A DNA stretch of 47,117 nucleotides from Desulfuromonas sp. GTDB taxonomy: Bacteria > Desulfobacterota > Desulfuromonadia > Desulfuromonadales > UBA2294. Both the position numbers and the translations under genes were made by a program. The stretch lies in the NCBI GenBank assembly GCA_002869615.1, contig PKUH01000014.1, positions 1 to 47,117 of the forward strand. Direction: 5' to 3'. Below, in pieces: positions 1-10,789 of the stretch. The notes beneath the pieces were generated by a model. It worked only from the letters and a program-made list of their open reading frames with translations. It was not told where the DNA came from and did no database searches. Position 1 is the stretch's first letter; each line of letters opens with the position of its first letter.

Positions 1-2586
1 ATGGTTCAGTTTGATGAGTTCATGATCGCTGCGGCGGCCGGCGCCTGGAAAAGACCGTCTGTTTACGCACTGGACAACTGGTGTCGTCGTTTAAGCAATT
101 CGCTGAACGGCGAGAGCCGGTTTTTGAATTCTGCGCAATCCGGGCATTTGTGGGAAAGAATCATCCGCCACGATATCGAAACGACACAACATGAATTGCT
201 GCAAATCACTTCTACCGCGCGCAAGGCGGCGCAGGCCTCGGTACTGCTCCACGATTATGATGCCGAACTGAAAACAAAAGGGATCACAGAGGATCATCAG
301 GCTTTTTACCGATGGCATAAAGCATGGAACCTTGAGTTGGGCCGTCTCAATCGCCAAGACCAGAGCACCCGCATCTCTTTTGTCAGCAAAGCCTTTGCGC
401 AGGGTGAACTGTCGCCTCCGGCGAAAATCGTCATGGTCGGTTTTGATGATTTCAACCCGGCGCAAAAAAATCTTCTGCACGCCCTTGCAGAGGCCGGCAC
501 GCAAACGGAAATTTATCCTGACCATCAGATTGAATCTGATATTTCTGTTTATCCGGGTCTCGACCGCGAGGATGAAGTTGCCGAGTGCGCCCGCTGGATC
601 CGGCATCTGCTCAGGGATAATCCGGAATTGCGTATCGGCGTTATTGCGCCCGACCTTGAACGATACCAGTCATTGATCCGGCATCACTTTCTGAGTGAGC
701 TCGATCCATCGGCAGCCCTCGATGGCAGCGGCAGTTCGTTGCCGTACAACATCTCCCTGGGCGGCCGCCTCGACGGGGAGGGCGTTATCTTCTCGGCCCT
801 GCAGCTTCTCTCGTTACCATCGGTACTGTCGATTGATGAATTGAGCCGACTGCTGCTCTCACCGCATCTTGCCGGGTCTGGTGCCGCGTTTGCCAAAAGG
901 AGCCTGGCCGATGTCGAACTAAGGCGGCGCCGACTCGCCAGCTTTCCGCTTTGGAAATTACAACGACTGCTCGAAGATGTCGGATGCGATCACGATTTTG
1001 TCACCATTATCGAATCAATTTCCAGGTTCAACAACAACAGCCACAAGGCGATGCCCGGGGTCTGGGCGGAGAAATTTGCCAATCTCTTGCAGGCCTGCGG
1101 CTGGCCGGGCGACCGCACAATATCGAGCCGTCAATACCAGGCGGTTGAACGCTTTCGAACCCTTTTGGCCGAGATCGCCAGCCTCGATCTGGTTGCCGGC
1201 CCGGTCTCACGGTCTGAAGCGTGCCGCCTGTTGCGGCAGATGGCCGCAGATGTCGAGTACCAGCCAGAGTCGTCCGGTTCGAAGGTCCAGGTTCTCGGCA
1301 TGCTTGAAGCGGGAGGGCTCGATTTCGATTGCCTCTGGATTCTCGGCATGCACTCTTCGGCATTGCCGAAATCGGTACGCCCGAACCCCTTTATCCCGCG
1401 CTCCCTGCAGAAAGAGAAAGGCATGCCGCGCGCCGATGCCGGCCGGGAACTGGAGTACGCCGGGCGGATTATTCAGCGCCTGTTCAATGCCGCTCCATCG
1501 GTTGTCACCAGTTGGCCGGTTACCGATAACGGCGTCGCACAACGACCTTCTTTTTTCATCAACGATTTACCGGCCCGGTCATTACCGGATACGGTTTCAG
1601 CGGCGCCGGCAGCAACGATTTCTGCCTGGAAGGGTGCGCTGGAATACATATCCGATTTTCAAACCAGAAGTCTCTTGTCAAAAAAACCGGTCAGCGGAGG
1701 TACCGCTATCGTCAAGGACCAGGCCCTTTGTCCTTTCCGCGCTTTTGCTCATTACCGGCTGAAGGCACAGGGGATGGAAGATCCTGATATCGGTCTCGAC
1801 AATATGACCCGTGGCACTCTGGTCCACAGCACCCTCGAATTTTTCTGGGAGACGACCAGAACCCACGAAACGCTGTCTCAGCTGAGTGAAGAGGATATTT
1901 CCAGTACCTTGTCGAGAGCTGTTGAACAGGCATTAACCCGGGAGGAGAAACAAAAACGCGCTGACATGCCATCACGGATTCGCGAACTTGAATCACTCCG
2001 CCTGGTGCGCCTCTGCCGAAAATGGCTTGAGCTGGAAAGGAAGAGAGCCCCTTTTACAGTGATCGAACAGGAGCAGTTACACCAGGAAACAATCGGCCGG
2101 CTCCATTTTCGAACCAGAATCGACCGTATTGACCGCCTCGAAAATGGCACTTTGGCGATTATCGATTATAAAACCGGCATCCCCGATCCGAAGCAATGGT
2201 ACGAGCATCGTATCCAGGAACCTCAACTCCCCGTCTATTGCAACGCAATCGAACGCTCAGAGATCGGGGCCGTACTGTTTGCCGTTGTTCGTAACAAGCC
2301 GGCCGAAAGGCGTTTCTCCGGTCTGGCGCGCGCTCCGGAAGAGTTCCCCGGCCTGAGCAGTCATGCCTTGCAGAAGACCTTGAATGAATTCGGTTGGGAG
2401 GATATCGACCAGGTTCTCGGCCATTGGAAAAATGCGCTGCCGGCCCTGGGCGATGCGTTCACCAGCGGTGACGCCTCTGTCGACCCGGTCGACGTTCACA
2501 AAACCTGCCGATATTGCGATCTCACCAGTCTCTGTCGCATCCACGAACGGAATGACTGGCCGCTCTGGGAGGTGCGTTGTGACTGA
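1..2586 (+). CDS. AddB-like PD-(D/E)XK nuclease subunit, 5' partial
   Basis: Probable DNA double-strand break repair nuclease that works with the helicase encoded next. The C-terminal third carries a PD-(D/E)XK nuclease core (IDYKTG at residues 721-726, with an upstream acidic IDRIDR). Four cysteines are placed as in AddB-type iron-sulfur staples: Cys577 before the nuclease domain and Cys836, Cys839 and Cys845 after it. The middle (about 430-510) looks like a degenerate UvrD-like fold without a Walker A motif. The frame is open from base 1, and the usual N-terminal NRRLA-like segment of this family is absent, so the true start probably lies upstream and the first ATG is internal. It overlaps the next gene by 8 nt. 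It resembles the 'probable DNA repair protein' family rather than classical Firmicute AddB. Family assignment is from motifs only. Confidence 0.88.
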   Translation: MVQFDEFMIAAAAGAWKRPSVYALDNWCRRLSNSLNGESRFLNSAQSGHLWERIIRHDIETTQHELLQITSTARKAAQASVLLHDYDAELKTKGITEDHQAFYRWHKAWNLELGRLNRQDQSTRISFVSKAFAQGELSPPAKIVMVGFDDFNPAQKNLLHALAEAGTQTEIYPDHQIESDISVYPGLDREDEVAECARWIRHLLRDNPELRIGVIAPDLERYQSLIRHHFLSELDPSAALDGSGSSLPYNISLGGRLDGEGVIFSALQLLSLPSVLSIDELSRLLLSPHLAGSGAAFAKRSLADVELRRRRLASFPLWKLQRLLEDVGCDHDFVTIIESISRFNNNSHKAMPGVWAEKFANLLQACGWPGDRTISSRQYQAVERFRTLLAEIASLDLVAGPVSRSEACRLLRQMAADVEYQPESSGSKVQVLGMLEAGGLDFDCLWILGMHSSALPKSVRPNPFIPRSLQKEKGMPRADAGRELEYAGRIIQRLFNAAPSVVTSWPVTDNGVAQRPSFFINDLPARSLPDTVSAAPAATISAWKGALEYISDFQTRSLLSKKPVSGGTAIVKDQALCPFRAFAHYRLKAQGMEDPDIGLDNMTRGTLVHSTLEFFWETTRTHETLSQLSEEDISSTLSRAVEQALTREEKQKRADMPSRIRELESLRLVRLCRKWLELERKRAPFTVIEQEQLHQETIGRLHFRTRIDRIDRLENGTLAIIDYKTGIPDPKQWYEHRIQEPQLPVYCNAIERSEIGAVLFAVVRNKPAERRFSGLARAPEEFPGLSSHALQKTLNEFGWEDIDQVLGHWKNALPALGDAFTSGDASVDPVDVHKTCRYCDLTSLCRIHERNDWPLWEVRCD

Positions 2587-5500
2587 CAAGCTGCCGCCTT
2601 CAGACCTCCGGGCGCGCCAGGATGCCCTGGACCCGGAGCGATCTTTTATTGTCCAGGCCCCGGCCGGGTCGGGCAAGACCGAGCTGCTCATCCAGCGCAT
2701 TCTCGGGCTGCTGACGACGGTTCAAAAACCGGAAGAGGTCCTGGCCATTACCTTCACCAGGAAAGCTGCGGCTGAGATGCAAGACCGTCTTCTCGCAGCT
2801 CTTGTGCAGGCCTCCACCGAACCTGAACCGGTTGAAGATTATCGACGGCAGACCTGGCAGCGCGCCCGACGCGTACTGCAGCAGGACCAGCGGCTCGACT
2901 GGAACCTGATACAGAACCCGTCGCGGCTGCAGATCATGACAATCGACAGCTTCTGTTCTTCGTTGTCGCGCCAGATGCCCTGGCTTGCCCGCCTTGGCGA
3001 ACAACCCGGCATTGCTGAAGATGCTGAGGCGCTGTATCGGCAGGCTGCGGAAAACCTGTTATTGAAACTTGAATCCGATTCGCCGGCCAGCCGCCATATC
3101 GAAACCGTTTTGCGCCAGATCGATAATCATCTGGTCAATCTTCGTTCCCTTATTATTTCAATGCTGGCAAAACGGGATCAGTGGATCCGGCATATCATTT
3201 ACGAAAGCGATGGGTCGCGCGGTCTTCTTGAAGAGAGTCTGGGACGTTATGTCGACGGTGTCATCAGTGATTGCAGCAGTCTGTTCGGTCCTGAACTGAG
3301 AAGCGAATTGACTGCCATGGCCCTGTATGCCGCCGAAAATCTTGATGCCGCCGGAGGTGTGAACAGCCTTACATCGTTTATCGGTTACGGGGGCGACCTG
3401 ACCGAGGGGGGATTGTGCCGGGCCCAGTGGGTTGAATTATCCGGCTTGCTTTTGACCGGCAAGGGCCAGCTCCGCAAACAGGTTACCGTGCGTGACGGTT
3501 TTCCGGCCGACAAAACCGAACCGGCCGCTCGCATGAAAGAGCGGATGCTTGCGCTGCTGGAGCAGCTGGCGAGCGACGCCTCTTTTTTGCCGGCACTTCA
3601 ATGGATAAGAAAACTGCCCTATTCACAGTACCAGGAAAGGCAATGGCTGGTGCTGCAATCGCTGGTTCGGCTTCTGCCGCTTGCGGTTATCGAGTTGCGT
3701 GAAGTTTTCCGCGCCGCCGGCCAGATCGATTTTATCGAAGTCGCCGGCTCGGCCCGGCTGGCGCTCGGTTCGGTTGAAACGCCGGAAGATCTGTTGCTGC
3801 AACTCGATGCAACGATTAACCATATTCTTGTCGACGAATACCAGGACACCTCTTATACCCAGTACGATCTGCTGCAGAAACTGACCGCCGGCTGGCAACC
3901 GGACGACGGGCGGACCCTGTTCATCGTCGGCGATCCGATGCAGTCAATTTATCGTTTCCGCGAAGCTGATGTCGGCCTTTTCCTGAAAGCGGTAAAAGAT
4001 GGAATCGGACCGGTCCGGCTCGAACCTCTCGCACTGAGCAGCAATTTTCGTTCGCAAGGGAGTCTGGTGGCCTGGCACAACCGGACCTTTGCGCCGTTGT
4101 TTGCACCAGCCGGTGACATCCTGACCGGCGCCGTCCCCTATACCCGGGCAACAGAAATAAACAGGCACATATCGGCGCAACCGGTCCATTTTACCTGTTT
4201 CGCCGGCAGGGACGATGCCAGCGAAGCCGAGAAGATCCTGGCGATCATCAGGACGGCCCAGGATAGAGACCCGGACGGCTCAATCGCCATCCTGGTCCGG
4301 TCGCGCAATCATCTCGAGGAAACGATAAAGATCCTCAAGAAGAACAGCATACACTACCAGGCCCAGGATCTTGATCAGCTGGGAGATCGTCCGGTTGCAC
4401 ATGACCTCGCCGCGTTAACCAGGGCGCTGCTGCATCCTGCCGACAATGTCGCATGGTTCAGTGTTCTGCGTGCCCCCTGGTGCGGCGTGTCGCTGAACGA
4501 TCTGCTGGTTCTCTCCGGAGAGAATCTGCTGCTGCAGCGAATCCTTTCCGACCAGCCGCAATTCGAGATGTTCGAAACATTGAGTGCAGAAGGAACCAGG
4601 GCATTGTCTCGGCTACGGCAGGTTGTCAACACTGCCCTCGATAAAAAAGGCCGGGTCGGGTTGCGGCAACTGGTTGAATCAACCTGGTTGCAGCTCGGAG
4701 GGCCGGCGGTCCTCGATCAAGCCGGGCTGGCCGATGCCGCACGGGTCTTCAATCTCCTCGATGAACTTGATTATGGCGGCGGCCTCGAGAGCTTCGAATC
4801 TCTGGCTGACGGGCTACGCAAACTGTTCGCGTCACCCGACCCCCTGGCCGGTCCGCAACTGCAGATCATGACAATTCACAAGGCCAAGGGTCTTGAATTT
4901 GATACGGTTATTGTTCCCGGTCTTGGCCGTTCGCCCCGCGGCGACGATAAGCAGTTGTTGCGCTGGCTTGAACATCCCGATTACGGGTTGATGCTGGCCC
5001 CGGTCCCGCCGGCCGGAGATGATGAAGACGATATCTATCGCGCCATTGGCGATATCCAGAAACTTCGGGCCAGCCACGAAACGCTGCGACTGTTCTATGT
5101 TGCTGCGACCCGGGCCAGGAACGAACTGCATCTGCTAGGCCATGTCAGGGAGTCCGGCGGAGAGTTTCGACCTGAGGCAAACAGTCTGCTTGATGCGATT
5201 TGGCCGACCGTCGAAGACAGCGTGGAAATCATTACAACCGAACCGCAAGCCGATGCCGGTATTCGCAATGCGGTCATTCGACGATTGTCGCCGGACTGGC
5301 AACTGCCGGAAATGCCTGATGCGGTTGACGTCACCGATCGCAGCACGATAACCGCTTCGGAAATAGGCGACAAGACCGTTTACGCCAGCAGCCGATTTTC
5401 ACTGCGCAGCGAAGAGGGACGCATCATCGGGACCACGGTTCACAGCTGGCTTGAAAAAGCGGCCAGGCATGGGCTGACAGAATCCTGTATTGAGAAGTTG

Positions 5501-5923
5501 CCCCCTGATATCAGCAGTGAACTCAATATTCAGGGCATTCCGGCCGACCGGTTGCAGCCATGTACCGACAGGGTCATCTCCTGCCTCCGCAACACCCTCG
5601 CCAGTGAACGCGGCAGATGGATCCTTGGCAACCATCGCGCAAGTGAATCTGAGCTTGAATTGAGCGGCATGATCAATAATCAACTGGTTCACGCTTCAGT
5701 CGATCGCACCTTTATCGATGACGATATCCGCTGGGTCATCGATTACAAGACAAGCGCCCCGGGCAAGGGGATGCAAAGGGAAGATTTCCTCGATAATGAG
5801 GTGGAGGCATACGAAACACAGATCAGAACCTATATGGACCTTTTCCGCTGTATTGATATCGACAGGGAGATCCGGGGCGCACTTTATTTCCCGGCAATCG
5901 ATGCCTGGCGGGAAGTTACTTAG
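2579..5923 (+). CDS. AddA-like UvrD-family helicase/exonuclease
   Basis: ATP-dependent helicase-nuclease for double-strand break end processing, 1114 residues. All superfamily 1A helicase motifs are visible: Walker A APAGSGKT (27-34), motif Ia (ITFTRKAAAEM), motif II DEYQDT, motif III (VGDPMQSIYRFREAD), SNFRS, motif V (MTIHKAKGLEFD) and motif VI (YVAATRARNELHL). The C terminus ends in a nuclease core with WVIDYKTSAP, so it is AddA-like rather than plain UvrD. I chose the GTG at 2579, which has GGGAGG about 6 nt upstream and lies 12 residues before conserved helicase sequence. An in-frame extension upstream to 2384 lies inside the preceding gene and has no family similarity. The 8-nt overlap implies translational coupling with the AddB-like partner. 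It converges on the cyclase gene with only 6 nt between stops. Confidence 0.92.
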   Translation: MTDKLPPSDLRARQDALDPERSFIVQAPAGSGKTELLIQRILGLLTTVQKPEEVLAITFTRKAAAEMQDRLLAALVQASTEPEPVEDYRRQTWQRARRVLQQDQRLDWNLIQNPSRLQIMTIDSFCSSLSRQMPWLARLGEQPGIAEDAEALYRQAAENLLLKLESDSPASRHIETVLRQIDNHLVNLRSLIISMLAKRDQWIRHIIYESDGSRGLLEESLGRYVDGVISDCSSLFGPELRSELTAMALYAAENLDAAGGVNSLTSFIGYGGDLTEGGLCRAQWVELSGLLLTGKGQLRKQVTVRDGFPADKTEPAARMKERMLALLEQLASDASFLPALQWIRKLPYSQYQERQWLVLQSLVRLLPLAVIELREVFRAAGQIDFIEVAGSARLALGSVETPEDLLLQLDATINHILVDEYQDTSYTQYDLLQKLTAGWQPDDGRTLFIVGDPMQSIYRFREADVGLFLKAVKDGIGPVRLEPLALSSNFRSQGSLVAWHNRTFAPLFAPAGDILTGAVPYTRATEINRHISAQPVHFTCFAGRDDASEAEKILAIIRTAQDRDPDGSIAILVRSRNHLEETIKILKKNSIHYQAQDLDQLGDRPVAHDLAALTRALLHPADNVAWFSVLRAPWCGVSLNDLLVLSGENLLLQRILSDQPQFEMFETLSAEGTRALSRLRQVVNTALDKKGRVGLRQLVESTWLQLGGPAVLDQAGLADAARVFNLLDELDYGGGLESFESLADGLRKLFASPDPLAGPQLQIMTIHKAKGLEFDTVIVPGLGRSPRGDDKQLLRWLEHPDYGLMLAPVPPAGDDEDDIYRAIGDIQKLRASHETLRLFYVAATRARNELHLLGHVRESGGEFRPEANSLLDAIWPTVEDSVEIITTEPQADAGIRNAVIRRLSPDWQLPEMPDAVDVTDRSTITASEIGDKTVYASSRFSLRSEEGRIIGTTVHSWLEKAARHGLTESCIEKLPPDISSELNIQGIPADRLQPCTDRVISCLRNTLASERGRWILGNHRASESELELSGMINNQLVHASVDRTFIDDDIRWVIDYKTSAPGKGMQREDFLDNEVEAYETQIRTYMDLFRCIDIDREIRGALYFPAIDAWREVT

Positions 5924-5929
5924 GCGGCT

Positions 5930-7117
5930 TCATGTTTTGACGCGATTGCGGCCGGCTTTTTTGGCCCGGTACAGAGCCAGGTCAGCCCCCTTCAAGACAT
6001 CGGCCGGATTTCTTGATTGATCATTTTTCACGGCGACTCCGATGCTGATCGTGACCCGCAGAGATTGACCTTTTTTCTGCTTCTGTTTCGGCTGTTTCGG
6101 TTTCTTGACCGGTCGCATCCTCTGCCGGATAATAAACGGCTCATCGGCAATTGTCTTGCGTAATGACTCCAGGGCGTTCAGGGTCGCTTCGGTATCCTTA
6201 CCCCTGTAAACGATACAGAACTCCTCACCGCCATAACGAAAAGCCAGTCCGTTGCCGGAACCGCGGATCAATCGGGCCGCAACCATTTTCAAAACCTGAT
6301 CACCAATATCGTGACCATAAGTGTCATTGAGCTTTTTGAAGTGATCGATATCAGCCATGGCAATCGCATACTGACCGCCGAGCTTGTTGAATGTCTCCTG
6401 CAGGGCGCGCCGCCCCGGCAGTCCGGTCAGTTCATCACGATAAGCCAGGGTATAAGACATTTCAAAAACCGAAATGATTATTATCAGGGCCGACACAATA
6501 CGAAAGAACGTTGTCTCGATCCCCGGGGTCATCACGCCGGCAATAGCGACACAGAGGATTGACCAGATAAAGGCGGTTTCAACAGGATTGCGATAACGGG
6601 CATAACGGAATGACTGAACCAGCAATGCAAGCAGCACGGCTCCGGCGTAAATATCCGGAATAATCCCGAAATGGGGTGGCAGGTGAGTCTTTTCGAGAAG
6701 GTAGTAGTAACGACCATCCCAGTGCTCAAGCCACCAGTAAACCAGGAAAACCTGTAACGGAATCATGCTTAGATGCAAAAGGCCGTGCCGCGTCCGGATC
6801 CCTTTTTCCTTTATCACGCCAAGCAGGATGAAATTGATCGGGACCAGAACCGCGATAATGGCGTGCGTTGAAACCCTGGACGGGAAGGGGATAAAACTGC
6901 GCTCTATCAAGTCAGCGATCAGTAGCACCAGCAGGGCATACAACAGCCGGTTACGATCAAATCGCCAACTGAGGAACAGACCGAAAACAAGAACGATCAA
7001 GCCGAACAGGTCAATATGGGTCGGGTTGAGGTCGAGCCAGAATTGCGAATAGAGCAGGGCGCAACTGCCGACAAAAAGAATCCCGCCCGGGAACAGTAAT
7101 TGAACTATGAAATTCAT
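5930..7117 (-). CDS. Membrane diguanylate cyclase (GGDEF domain)
   Basis: Predicted to make the second messenger c-di-GMP from two GTP. About seven hydrophobic segments fill residues 1-220, followed by a GGDEF domain beginning at DELTGLPGRR. The metal/GTP motif (DIDHFKKLNDTYGHD) and the active-site loop GGEEF (296-300) are intact. The RxxD inhibitory site that normally sits a few residues before GGDEF is missing (the equivalent positions read SGNG). A lysine-rich insertion (about 335-352) interrupts the region between the signature and the closing SIGVA strand. The ATG at 7117 starts a clean membrane segment. A TTG at 7138 would add 7 residues, and neither has a clear ribosome binding site. 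The ligand sensed by the membrane part is unknown. Confidence 0.9.
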   Translation of the reverse strand: MNFIVQLLFPGGILFVGSCALLYSQFWLDLNPTHIDLFGLIVLVFGLFLSWRFDRNRLLYALLVLLIADLIERSFIPFPSRVSTHAIIAVLVPINFILLGVIKEKGIRTRHGLLHLSMIPLQVFLVYWWLEHWDGRYYYLLEKTHLPPHFGIIPDIYAGAVLLALLVQSFRYARYRNPVETAFIWSILCVAIAGVMTPGIETTFFRIVSALIIIISVFEMSYTLAYRDELTGLPGRRALQETFNKLGGQYAIAMADIDHFKKLNDTYGHDIGDQVLKMVAARLIRGSGNGLAFRYGGEEFCIVYRGKDTEATLNALESLRKTIADEPFIIRQRMRPVKKPKQPKQKQKKGQSLRVTISIGVAVKNDQSRNPADVLKGADLALYRAKKAGRNRVKT

Positions 7118-7147
7118 TCGGGACAAAAGACAACCCAATGGAAAGAA

Positions 7148-7609
7148 TTATTGATGAACGGACGCGTTTCTATGGCACGGCAATTCGATCTCGATAACGT
7201 GGCCACGCCGTTCAATCAGGATTTTCTTGTCGGGAATAACCGGATAGTAGTCGGTTCCGCTACAACGCACCTCATAGCGATTGTTGTAAACGAGCCCGGG
7301 GATAAAGGCCGGGACCTGGTAGTCGATGCTGTCGACATTACAGGTGATGACATCCCGTAATTCAGGCTCATTCTCCCCGCGGATGCCATTCCTGTCAAGA
7401 TCCTCAAAGGCGTCGATAACCAGGATGCCTCTTTCGGTCGGCATCTCGGGCGTTGAGCCGAAGATCAGATCAAGCACCGTCTCTTTGCGAACCGGCCTCT
7501 CCCTGACCTGGAAGTCCTCCGTCGATTCGGAAAAAGCATAAGAGGTCAATACTGAAAGTACAGCGAGGCAGAGCATGGAAATGAGGAGATATTTTCGTTG
7601 CGGGCGCAT
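7148..7609 (-). CDS. Small exported protein with SdrD/EF-hand-like motif
   Basis: I do not recognise this family. The 153-residue product begins with a signal peptide (basic start, hydrophobic core to about residue 24, cleavage near SYAFS). The mature part contains DLDRNGIRGENEPE, which matches the Asp/Asn-rich 'D-x-D-x-NG-x-x-D/E' pattern of SdrD B-like and EF-hand-like calcium loops. Such loops often occur in secreted beta-sandwich repeats. Two mature cysteines (in VITCNVD and EVRCSGT) plus one in the C-terminal ELPCHR could form a disulfide. It sits on the minus strand downstream of bioD and upstream of the cyclase gene, with 45 nt to bioD. The function is unknown. Export and the calcium-loop resemblance are inferences from sequence. 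Confidence 0.75.
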   Translation of the reverse strand: MRPQRKYLLISMLCLAVLSVLTSYAFSESTEDFQVRERPVRKETVLDLIFGSTPEMPTERGILVIDAFEDLDRNGIRGENEPELRDVITCNVDSIDYQVPAFIPGLVYNNRYEVRCSGTDYYPVIPDKKILIERRGHVIEIELPCHRNASVHQ

Positions 7610-7654
7610 GGCGAAGATATTATCAGTTTTTCAACGAAATGCCACCAGCAATCA

Positions 7655-9341
<1,687 letters not shown>

Positions 9342-9369
9342 AGCCGCTCCTCCGGTCAGAATTTGCCCG

Positions 9370-9397
9370 ATTATAAGCATATTTACCGTCATGTCAA
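9370..9397 (-). promoter_or_regulatory. Sigma-70 promoter of bioBD
   Basis: On the minus strand a perfect -35 TTGACA (9397-9392) is followed after 16 nt by a perfect -10 TATAAT (9375-9370). The -10 lies 28 nt before the bioB ATG, leaving a short leader that contains the GGAGGAG ribosome binding site. Confidence 0.82.
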
Positions 9398-9422
9398 CCA
9401 TCCTCGAAGAAGAGGTTGACAA

Positions 9423-9458
9423 TCAATTTAATGTAATTACCATTTTTGTCAATTTAAT
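9423..9458. repeat. Two direct copies of TCAATTTAAT in the divergent bioB/XRE region
   Basis: TCAATTTAAT occurs at 9423-9432 and again at 9449-9458, 26 nt apart start to start. Flanking TTGAC (9416-9420) and GTCAA (9448-9452) make an imperfect inverted pair as well. The spacing of about 2.5 helical turns and the position between divergent genes suggest an operator, possibly for the adjacent XRE-cupin proteins. No binding data can be read from sequence. Confidence 0.4.
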
Positions 9459-9526
9459 CTCATATCTTATTGACAGCTTTCGATTTAGATGATAAAAAAG
9501 CGTTTCATTTCCAGAGGAAATTTTCT

Positions 9527-10093
9527 ATGGTAAAAAAACTAATTGGCAAAAAACTGAAGACAACGCGCCTGAAAAATGACATGACTATTCAGGATTTATC
9601 TGCGTCTTCCAAGGTTTCATCAAATATGATCTCAAGAATCGAACGGGGTTTGACTATTCCCTCGGTCGAGATCCTGATGAAACTTGCCAATGCGTTTGGA
9701 ATGAGCATCAATTTTTTTGTTGAAGAAGCTTCCGCCGGGTCGACGACTGTTTATACCCGAAAAGGAGAAGGCCAACCGATATTCTTCTTCGAGGATAAGC
9801 ACCAGATCACCAGCCTGACGCATGGCTTGCGCGATCCGAACTTTGCAGTATTTTACGATACGCTCGAAAAGGACTGCACGAGCGGCGAGGGGGGGATGAT
9901 TCATACCGGTGAAGAGTTTGCTCTTGTCCTGAGAGGGAGCCTGGCCTTCGATATTGATGGCGAACGATTTGTTCTCGATGAAGGGGATTCCATCACCTTC
10001 AAGGCATCGCTGCCGCATCGCTGGCAAAATGTTTATGATGGTCAAACCGTTGTCATGTGGGTCGTTTCACCAGCTCCCAATGTTGCGCAATAG
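9527..10093 (+). CDS. XRE-family regulator with C-terminal cupin, copy 1
   Basis: DNA-binding regulator of 188 residues. It has an N-terminal XRE helix-turn-helix (about 5-60; recognition region VSSNMISRIERG) and a C-terminal cupin barrel (about 110-185; HTGEEF, then GDSITFKASLPHRW) that would bind a small ligand or metal. The ATG at 9527 has AGAGGA 8 nt upstream. A TTG at 9470 would add residues unrelated to the next copy. The tandem neighbour has the same length and a nearly identical helix-turn-helix, so the pair arose by duplication. The two cupins differ more, which suggests the same DNA target but different ligands. It lies divergent to bioB. The regulated genes are unknown. Confidence 0.9.
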   Translation: MVKKLIGKKLKTTRLKNDMTIQDLSASSKVSSNMISRIERGLTIPSVEILMKLANAFGMSINFFVEEASAGSTTVYTRKGEGQPIFFFEDKHQITSLTHGLRDPNFAVFYDTLEKDCTSGEGGMIHTGEEFALVLRGSLAFDIDGERFVLDEGDSITFKASLPHRWQNVYDGQTVVMWVVSPAPNVAQ

Positions 10094-10108
10094 CCTCCGG
10101 AGAGATTT

Positions 10109-10675
10109 ATGCGGATCAAGAAAATCGTAGGCAAAAAACTCAAGGCGATACGGCTTAAAAGCGACATGACAATCCAGGAACTGGCCGACCTGTCTAATGT
10201 TTCTTCAAACATGATCTCGCGGATCGAACGCGGGTTGACGATCCCTTCGGTTGAAATCCTGATGAAACTGGCCGAGGTTTTCGATAAAAGTATCAACTAT
10301 TTTGTCGAGGAAGTGAAAGCAACCAACGAGGTGGTTTTTTCATCACCGGGGCAGCGAGACAAAACAGTTTACGACGACGCCCACAACATGCACACGGAAT
10401 CATTTACTTCAGGTTTGCGCGACCCGCAATTCATGTCCTTTTACTGCACCGTCAAGAAGAATGGGACAAGTGGCGACAAGAACATGTACCACCCCGGTGA
10501 CGAATTGATTTATGTCCTTGAGGGAACCCTGCAAGTCGACATTGCCGATGAAAAACATATCCTGAATGCCGGAGATTCACTCTGCTTCAAATCGCATCTT
10601 CCACATCGCTGGGACAATATCGGCGACGACGACGCCAGGGTCATCTGGACACTCTCGCCATTCACAACTATCTGA
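10109..10675 (+). CDS. XRE-family regulator with C-terminal cupin, copy 2
   Basis: Paralogue of the preceding gene, also exactly 188 residues and starting 15 nt after its stop. The helix-turn-helix segment (NVSSNMISRIERGLTIPSVE) is shared almost residue for residue with copy 1. The cupin half differs (HPGDELIYVLEG, GDSLCFKSHLPHRW) but keeps the same strand pattern. A start codon with GGAGAG about 7 nt upstream fits. The two proteins could form a heterodimer or compete for one operator. XRE-cupin proteins are often regulators of amino acid, polyamine or stress genes, so a link to biotin is only positional. Confidence 0.9.
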   Translation: MRIKKIVGKKLKAIRLKSDMTIQELADLSNVSSNMISRIERGLTIPSVEILMKLAEVFDKSINYFVEEVKATNEVVFSSPGQRDKTVYDDAHNMHTESFTSGLRDPQFMSFYCTVKKNGTSGDKNMYHPGDELIYVLEGTLQVDIADEKHILNAGDSLCFKSHLPHRWDNIGDDDARVIWTLSPFTTI

Positions 10676-10709
10676 TATCACCTGAAGTTCAACCAATCCA
10701 GACGTCTGT

Positions 10710-10737
10710 TTGACATCTGCAATCTCCAGAGTATAGT
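10710..10737 (+). promoter_or_regulatory. Sigma-70 promoter of the HU/IHF gene
   Basis: TTGACA at 10710-10715, a 16-nt spacer and TATAGT at 10732-10737. It lies between the second XRE gene and the histone-like gene, 52 nt before the ATG, so the HU-like gene is probably transcribed on its own. Confidence 0.65.
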
Positions 10738-10789
10738 TTATTGTAGTTGTCTTCAACATCACGATGACAGTCCGCGTTCTGGAGGTATT

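Noticed and set aside
977-1762. 261-codon frame inside the AddB-like gene
   Set aside because: Out of frame with the nuclease gene, Arg/Ser-rich shadow composition.
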